Shown: positions 6,537 through 8,780 of the stretch, piece by piece | Numbering within the stretch: the first letter of the stretch is position 1 | Layout: every line of letters begins with the position of its first letter | Source: Bog-159 sp049511415 | GTDB lineage: Bacteria > Acidobacteriota > Terriglobia > Bryobacterales > Bryobacteraceae | Direction: 5' to 3' | NCBI GenBank assembly: GCA_049511415.1 | Contig: JBEKYC010000124.1 | Span: 1-8,780, forward strand | DNA: 8,780 nt | Position numbers and translations under genes: made by a program | Notes under the pieces: model-generated | Database searches by the model: none | The model's input: the letters and a program-made list of their open reading frames with translations, nothing else | Told to the model about the DNA's origin: nothing

Positions 6537-6920
6537 ATGATTGAACGATTGAGTCCGCAGGGAGTGCCGGCGCCGCGCGGCCCGTATTCACCGGCGGTGC
6601 GCGCGGGTGACTTCATTTTCGTATCCGGGCAGGTGCCGGTAAATCCGGCAACCAACCAGGTGGAACTGGGCGATGTGCGCCACGAGGCGCGCCTGGTGCT
6701 GACGAATATTCAACGCATTCTGGAAGGCTGTGGGGCGAGTCTTGCGGAAGTGGTGAAGTGTTCGGTGTTCCTGGCGGACGGCAAGGATTTTGCGGCTATG
6801 AACGAAGTTTATGCGGAGTTCTTCGGCGTCGACAAACCGGCCCGCACGACGGTTGCGTGCGAATTTGCCATGCCGGGCCTGAAGGTGGAGATCGACTGCA
6901 TCGCGTATCACCCGGCGTAG
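6537..6920 (+). CDS. ridA: RidA-family reactive enamine/imine deaminase
   Basis: Protein of 127 aa, the standard length of YjgF/YER057c/UK114 proteins, which form trimers with active sites between subunits. RidA hydrolyses 2-aminoacrylate and related enamines made by PLP enzymes, preventing damage. The family features are present: GPYSPAV at residues 15-21 (Tyr17), FVSGQVP at 28-34, and Arg103 in PARTTV, equivalent to the carboxylate-binding arginine of RidA, followed by KVEIDCIA with Glu118. Having the arginine places it with the active RidA-type group rather than the RutC-like or arginine-lacking subgroups, though RidA subfamilies cannot be separated firmly by eye. The start abuts the trxB stop with no gap. 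The stop is 2 bp from the stop of the convergent epimerase-like gene. Confidence 0.9.
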   Translation: MIERLSPQGVPAPRGPYSPAVRAGDFIFVSGQVPVNPATNQVELGDVRHEARLVLTNIQRILEGCGASLAEVVKCSVFLADGKDFAAMNEVYAEFFGVDKPARTTVACEFAMPGLKVEIDCIAYHPA

Positions 6921-6922
6921 GT

Positions 6923-7822
6923 TTAGAGGTTCTTCAAACTCTCTTCGATCAGTTTGCGCGTGCCTTCGTAGGGTTCACCCTCGCCTTCGAACTCCATGGA
7001 GAAATAGCCGCGATACCCGGCGGCTTTGGCGATGGCGAACGTTTTTGAGAGACTCACGCGGAATACCTTTCCCTCGTCGACTTCACTATCTTTAACGTGC
7101 GAGATGTTGTAGGCGCGGCGGAACATGGCGTCCACGGCCCGGTAGTTGAAGTCTTCGTCGCCCTTGAGCATGGAGTTGCCAAAGTCGGGCAGGCCGCGCA
7201 GCCAGGGACTGTTGACGGCGTCGATCACTTTGACCAGGAAGAACGCATCTTCGCTTAGCAGGTCGTCATTTTCAAGGTTGACGACCACGTTTTTTGCGGC
7301 TCCATATTCGGCCACGCGTTTCAGAGTCTCCACCGCGTAGTTCACGTCTGGCGTCCCGTGCGCCCCCTGGATATGCACGCGCACGCTGGGCGAGCCGACG
7401 GCCACCGCAACATCCACCCAGCGTTTGGCTCCGGCCACGGCCTTTTCGCGCCGCGCGGCATCGGGATCGTAGAAGCTGGCGCCCACATTGGCCGGTATGT
7501 TGACGACGTGCGAGTGGGCGCGATCGACGGAGCGGCGGAAATCGTCCAGATAAGCCGGTTCGGTGGAGGGGAAATGGCCGTTGAGCGGCTCGATATTGTC
7601 GATCCCGAATTTGTCGACGACCATGGCGGCGAATTCGGTCAGTTGCAGGCCGGGATGGCCGGGGCGGTCCATGAAATTACGAAAAGGGTAACTGGCCACC
7701 GCCAGGCGGTCGCGCGGCGCGGCTGGGAAGCGGATCGCGGGGGCGTCGGCACAGGGGGCCAATGGAGCGGCGACAAGTGCGGCGCCGGCGTGCAGGAATG
7801 TGCGGCGGGTGATCGATGGCAT
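6923..7822 (-). CDS. Tat-exported sugar phosphate isomerase/epimerase-like TIM barrel
   Basis: Protein of 299 aa of the AP-endonuclease-2/xylose-isomerase-like family. A Tat signal fills residues 1-27: Arg6-Arg7 in SITRRTFLHAG, an alanine-rich core, then a polar DAPA region; Cys24 lies in APC, a poor lipobox. The barrel follows with likely metal-binding residues Glu78 (IEPLN), Glu184 (VNLEND), Asp213 (PDFGNS), His242 (SHVKD) and Glu277 (SMEFEGEGEP), a set consistent with a divalent-metal isomerase or epimerase. Tat export implies a periplasmic role, probably on free sugars or cyclitols rather than phosphorylated ones. This is inferred, as is any link with the other exported sugar enzyme nearby. 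The start ATG 7822 is the only one that keeps the whole signal. No good Shine-Dalgarno is seen. Confidence 0.84.
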   Translation of the reverse strand: MPSITRRTFLHAGAALVAAPLAPCADAPAIRFPAAPRDRLAVASYPFRNFMDRPGHPGLQLTEFAAMVVDKFGIDNIEPLNGHFPSTEPAYLDDFRRSVDRAHSHVVNIPANVGASFYDPDAARREKAVAGAKRWVDVAVAVGSPSVRVHIQGAHGTPDVNYAVETLKRVAEYGAAKNVVVNLENDDLLSEDAFFLVKVIDAVNSPWLRGLPDFGNSMLKGDEDFNYRAVDAMFRRAYNISHVKDSEVDEGKVFRVSLSKTFAIAKAAGYRGYFSMEFEGEGEPYEGTRKLIEESLKNL

Positions 7823-7833
7823 GGCTGTTTTTC

Positions 7834-7839
7834 AGAATA
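7834..7839 (-). promoter_or_regulatory. weak -10 box (TATTCT) of the epimerase-like gene
   Basis: TATTCT on the minus strand, 4 of 6, ends 11 nt before ATG 7822, predicting a leader of only about 5 nt. No -35 is recognisable. Listed because it fits the short-leader pattern of other lead genes here. Confidence 0.22.
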
Positions 7840-7968
7840 ACGCGGGAAAGGGATGCTGCGCGGATTGGCCGGCGGGAGGCGGCCGCATTCGGGTGGTCGA
7901 CGGAGTTGACGGATCAATGGTTGGAGGATGTTCATGGGGTGGGAGCGAAGCGGACTGCCGGCTAGGTC

Positions 7969-7977
7969 TGTTACAAT
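7969..7977 (+). promoter_or_regulatory. promoter -10 region of tRNA-Phe
   Basis: TG at 7969-7970, one base, then TACAAT at 7972-7977 (5 of 6 to TATAAT), an extended -10 box. It ends 11 nt before the mature tRNA, so a short 5' leader would be removed by RNase P. No strong -35 is seen. The rest of the gap 7823-7968 shows no gene or clear structure. Confidence 0.5.
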
Positions 7978-7988
7978 GACGTTCTAGC

Positions 7989-8064
7989 GGCCAGGTAGCT
8001 CAGTCGGTAGAGCGCAGCCCTGAAAAGGCTGGCGTCGGCGGTTCGATTCCGTCCCTGGCCACCA
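7989..8064 (+). tRNA. tRNA-Phe (anticodon GAA)
   Basis: A complete 76-nt cloverleaf. Acceptor stem GGCCAGG (7989-7995) pairs with CCTGGCC (8054-8060). The D arm has GCTC/GAGC. The anticodon stem CAGCC/GGCTG encloses the loop CTGAAAA with anticodon GAA at 8022-8024. The variable loop is GCGTC. The T arm GGCGG-TTCGATT-CCGTC has one G-T wobble. Discriminator A 8061 and an encoded CCA (8062-8064) follow. All expected invariant bases are present, so the tRNA looks functional although an integrase gene lies just downstream, as expected when an element restores the 3' end on insertion. Confidence 0.97.
8040..8064 (+). other. putative chromosomal attachment site (3' part of tRNA-Phe)
   Basis: The T arm and 3' acceptor strand of a tRNA gene are the classic target of tyrosine-recombinase elements. 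An integrase gene begins to be read toward it 65 bp downstream. The second copy of the repeat, needed to define the core, would lie at the far end of the element outside the window, so the exact core is a guess. Confidence 0.45.
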
Positions 8065-8101
8065 CATTCTAAAAGACTTAGCCGCACGTCAATTTTCCCG
8101 T

Positions 8102-8119
8102 TGTCCCATTACTGTCCCA
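8102..8119 (+). repeat. direct repeat TGTCCCA x2, 11-bp period
   Basis: TGTCCCA occurs at 8102-8108 and 8113-8119, about one helical turn apart, between tRNA-Phe and the integrase stop. The placement suits arm-type sites bound by an integrase or excisionase, but this is inferred. Confidence 0.6.
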
Positions 8120-8138
8120 ATTCACTTTTCAATTCACT
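8118..8138 (+). repeat. direct repeat CAATTCACT x2, 12-bp period
   Basis: CAATTCACT occurs at 8118-8126 and 8130-8138, directly after the TGTCCCA pair and sharing two bases with it. The second copy overlaps the integrase stop codon (8129-8131). It is AT-rich in a GC-rich setting. Confidence 0.6.
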
Positions 8139-8780
8139 AACGCACTGAGCTTCTCGACCGCCCGCATTTGCGACTCAGGAAGATCCTGTTCGTAGATCTC
8201 GGCCGTCGTCGTAAACCGGGAATGCCGCATGAGAGATTGCCTGTCGCGGGGATCGGTTCCCACCATCCTGAGCCAGGTGGCGTAGGACCGCCTGAGCACC
8301 AGCCAGTTCACCCAGCCAATGTCCAGTTTCCTCCCGGCCGGCTTGATATGCCGGGCCAGTATATTGTTGTCACGCATCGGACGCCCGCGCTGCACCGATT
8401 GGAACACCAGATCGTCTGGTCCGTCCGATTTCACGGCGCGGTAGCGTCTGGTTCCCGTGCCCGCTTTCACCGCAACGGTCAACGTCCGCAACCGTTGAAT
8501 CCGCTCGATGACCTTCCGGTTCACCGGAATGGTCGTATTGGAAGCCGCGCTCTTGGGAGCCGCCCAGTCTCCCCGGCAATACCGCTCATCGATCGTGATC
8601 GACTGCTCGTGGATATCGCTCCACCGCAGCGCAATCACTTCGCTGACCCGGAGGCCGGTATAGACCGCAACATAGACCATCGTGGCGTACGGCTCCTCAA
8701 TGAGTTCCACGAGCGCAGCAAACTGCTCGGGCCTCACAAATGGTTTGTGCCTCCGCACACCGCGCTTCGCTCGGGGAAGC
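8129..8780 (-). CDS. tyrosine recombinase/integrase catalytic domain (5' part beyond window)
   Basis: About 216 residues are visible. The reading frame stays open to the right edge: upstream of the in-frame GTG at 8758 it continues with LPRAKRG, which fits the linker before an integrase catalytic domain, so the true start and the N-terminal DNA-binding domain lie outside. Catalytic elements in order: Arg in TGLRVSEV (codon 8650-8648), Lys in APKSAASN (8554-8552), LVLRRSYAT with the second Arg (8293-8291), His in LMRHS (8224-8222) and nucleophile Tyr in EIYEQ (8194-8192). The His of the usual HxxR motif is Leu here (8302-8300); related integrases replace it too (often Gln), so this need not inactivate the enzyme. 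It points toward tRNA-Phe, 64 bp from its end, as expected for an element integrated in that gene. Confidence 0.87.
   Translation of the reverse strand, partial: LPRAKRGVRRHKPFVRPEQFAALVELIEEPYATMVYVAVYTGLRVSEVIALRWSDIHEQSITIDERYCRGDWAAPKSAASNTTIPVNRKVIERIQRLRTLTVAVKAGTGTRRYRAVKSDGPDDLVFQSVQRGRPMRDNNILARHIKPAGRKLDIGWVNWLVLRRSYATWLRMVGTDPRDRQSLMRHSRFTTTAEIYEQDLPESQMRAVEKLSALVN

Noticed and set aside
7840..7968. Possible small gene or regulatory RNA between the epimerase-like gene and tRNA-Phe
   Set aside because: No convincing start with ribosome site, no stable hairpin with U-tract and no riboswitch-like motif seen; only the tRNA promoter is supportable.
1..8780. CRISPR array, insertion sequence or rRNA
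   Set aside because: No regularly spaced repeats, transposase motifs, terminal inverted repeats or rRNA signatures were found on either strand.

Overview
The window is GC-rich, densely coded bacterial DNA. The gene set is typical of soil Acidobacteriota of the Solibacter/Bryobacter type: a secreted PQQ-like propeller opening with NWPSFRGP, a Tat-exported GH109-type oxidoreductase, a Tat-exported sugar-epimerase barrel and a DinB-fold enzyme. This assignment rests on gene repertoire and protein style, not on a marker gene, so it is an inference.

Layout. (1) 40-614 (+): a toxin-antitoxin pair, BrnT-like toxin then CopG/BrnA-like antitoxin, joined by an ATGA overlap. (2) 2876-646 (-): a secreted beta-propeller followed by an overlapping EamA/DMT exporter. 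(3) 2922-4165 (+), divergent from (2): a DinB-fold protein coupled by ATGA to a carbon-nitrogen hydrolase, whose 3' end overlaps the next gene tail to tail. (4) 5471-4122 (-): the GH109/Gfo-Idh-MocA protein. (5) 5613-6920 (+), divergent from (4): thioredoxin reductase and a RidA deaminase with no gap between them. (6) 7822-6923 (-): the Tat-exported epimerase-like barrel, ending 2 bp from ridA. (7) 7989-8064 (+): tRNA-Phe(GAA) with encoded CCA. (8) 8780-8129 (-): a tyrosine recombinase running off the right edge. Its 3' end faces the tRNA, the usual arrangement where an integrative element sits in a tRNA gene.

The middle (about 650-7820) reads as ordinary chromosome: export and secreted sugar-related enzymes plus small detoxification genes (RidA, TrxB, nitrilase, DinB). 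The accessory parts are the left-edge toxin-antitoxin pair and the right-edge integrase, which probably marks one end of a mobile element lying mostly outside the window.

The most interesting signal is in the gene starts. Four operon-head genes (propeller, dinB-like, GH109, trxB) each have a TAnnnT box ending 5-7 nt before the ATG and lack a well-placed Shine-Dalgarno. Genes inside operons (nitrilase, ridA, probably the EamA gene) do have Shine-Dalgarno-like sequences. This suggests leaderless transcription of lead genes. A second point is a cluster of two direct-repeat pairs between the tRNA and the integrase. I see no CRISPR array, rRNA, insertion sequence or convincing intrinsic terminator, and no gene cluster that clearly forms a new system.
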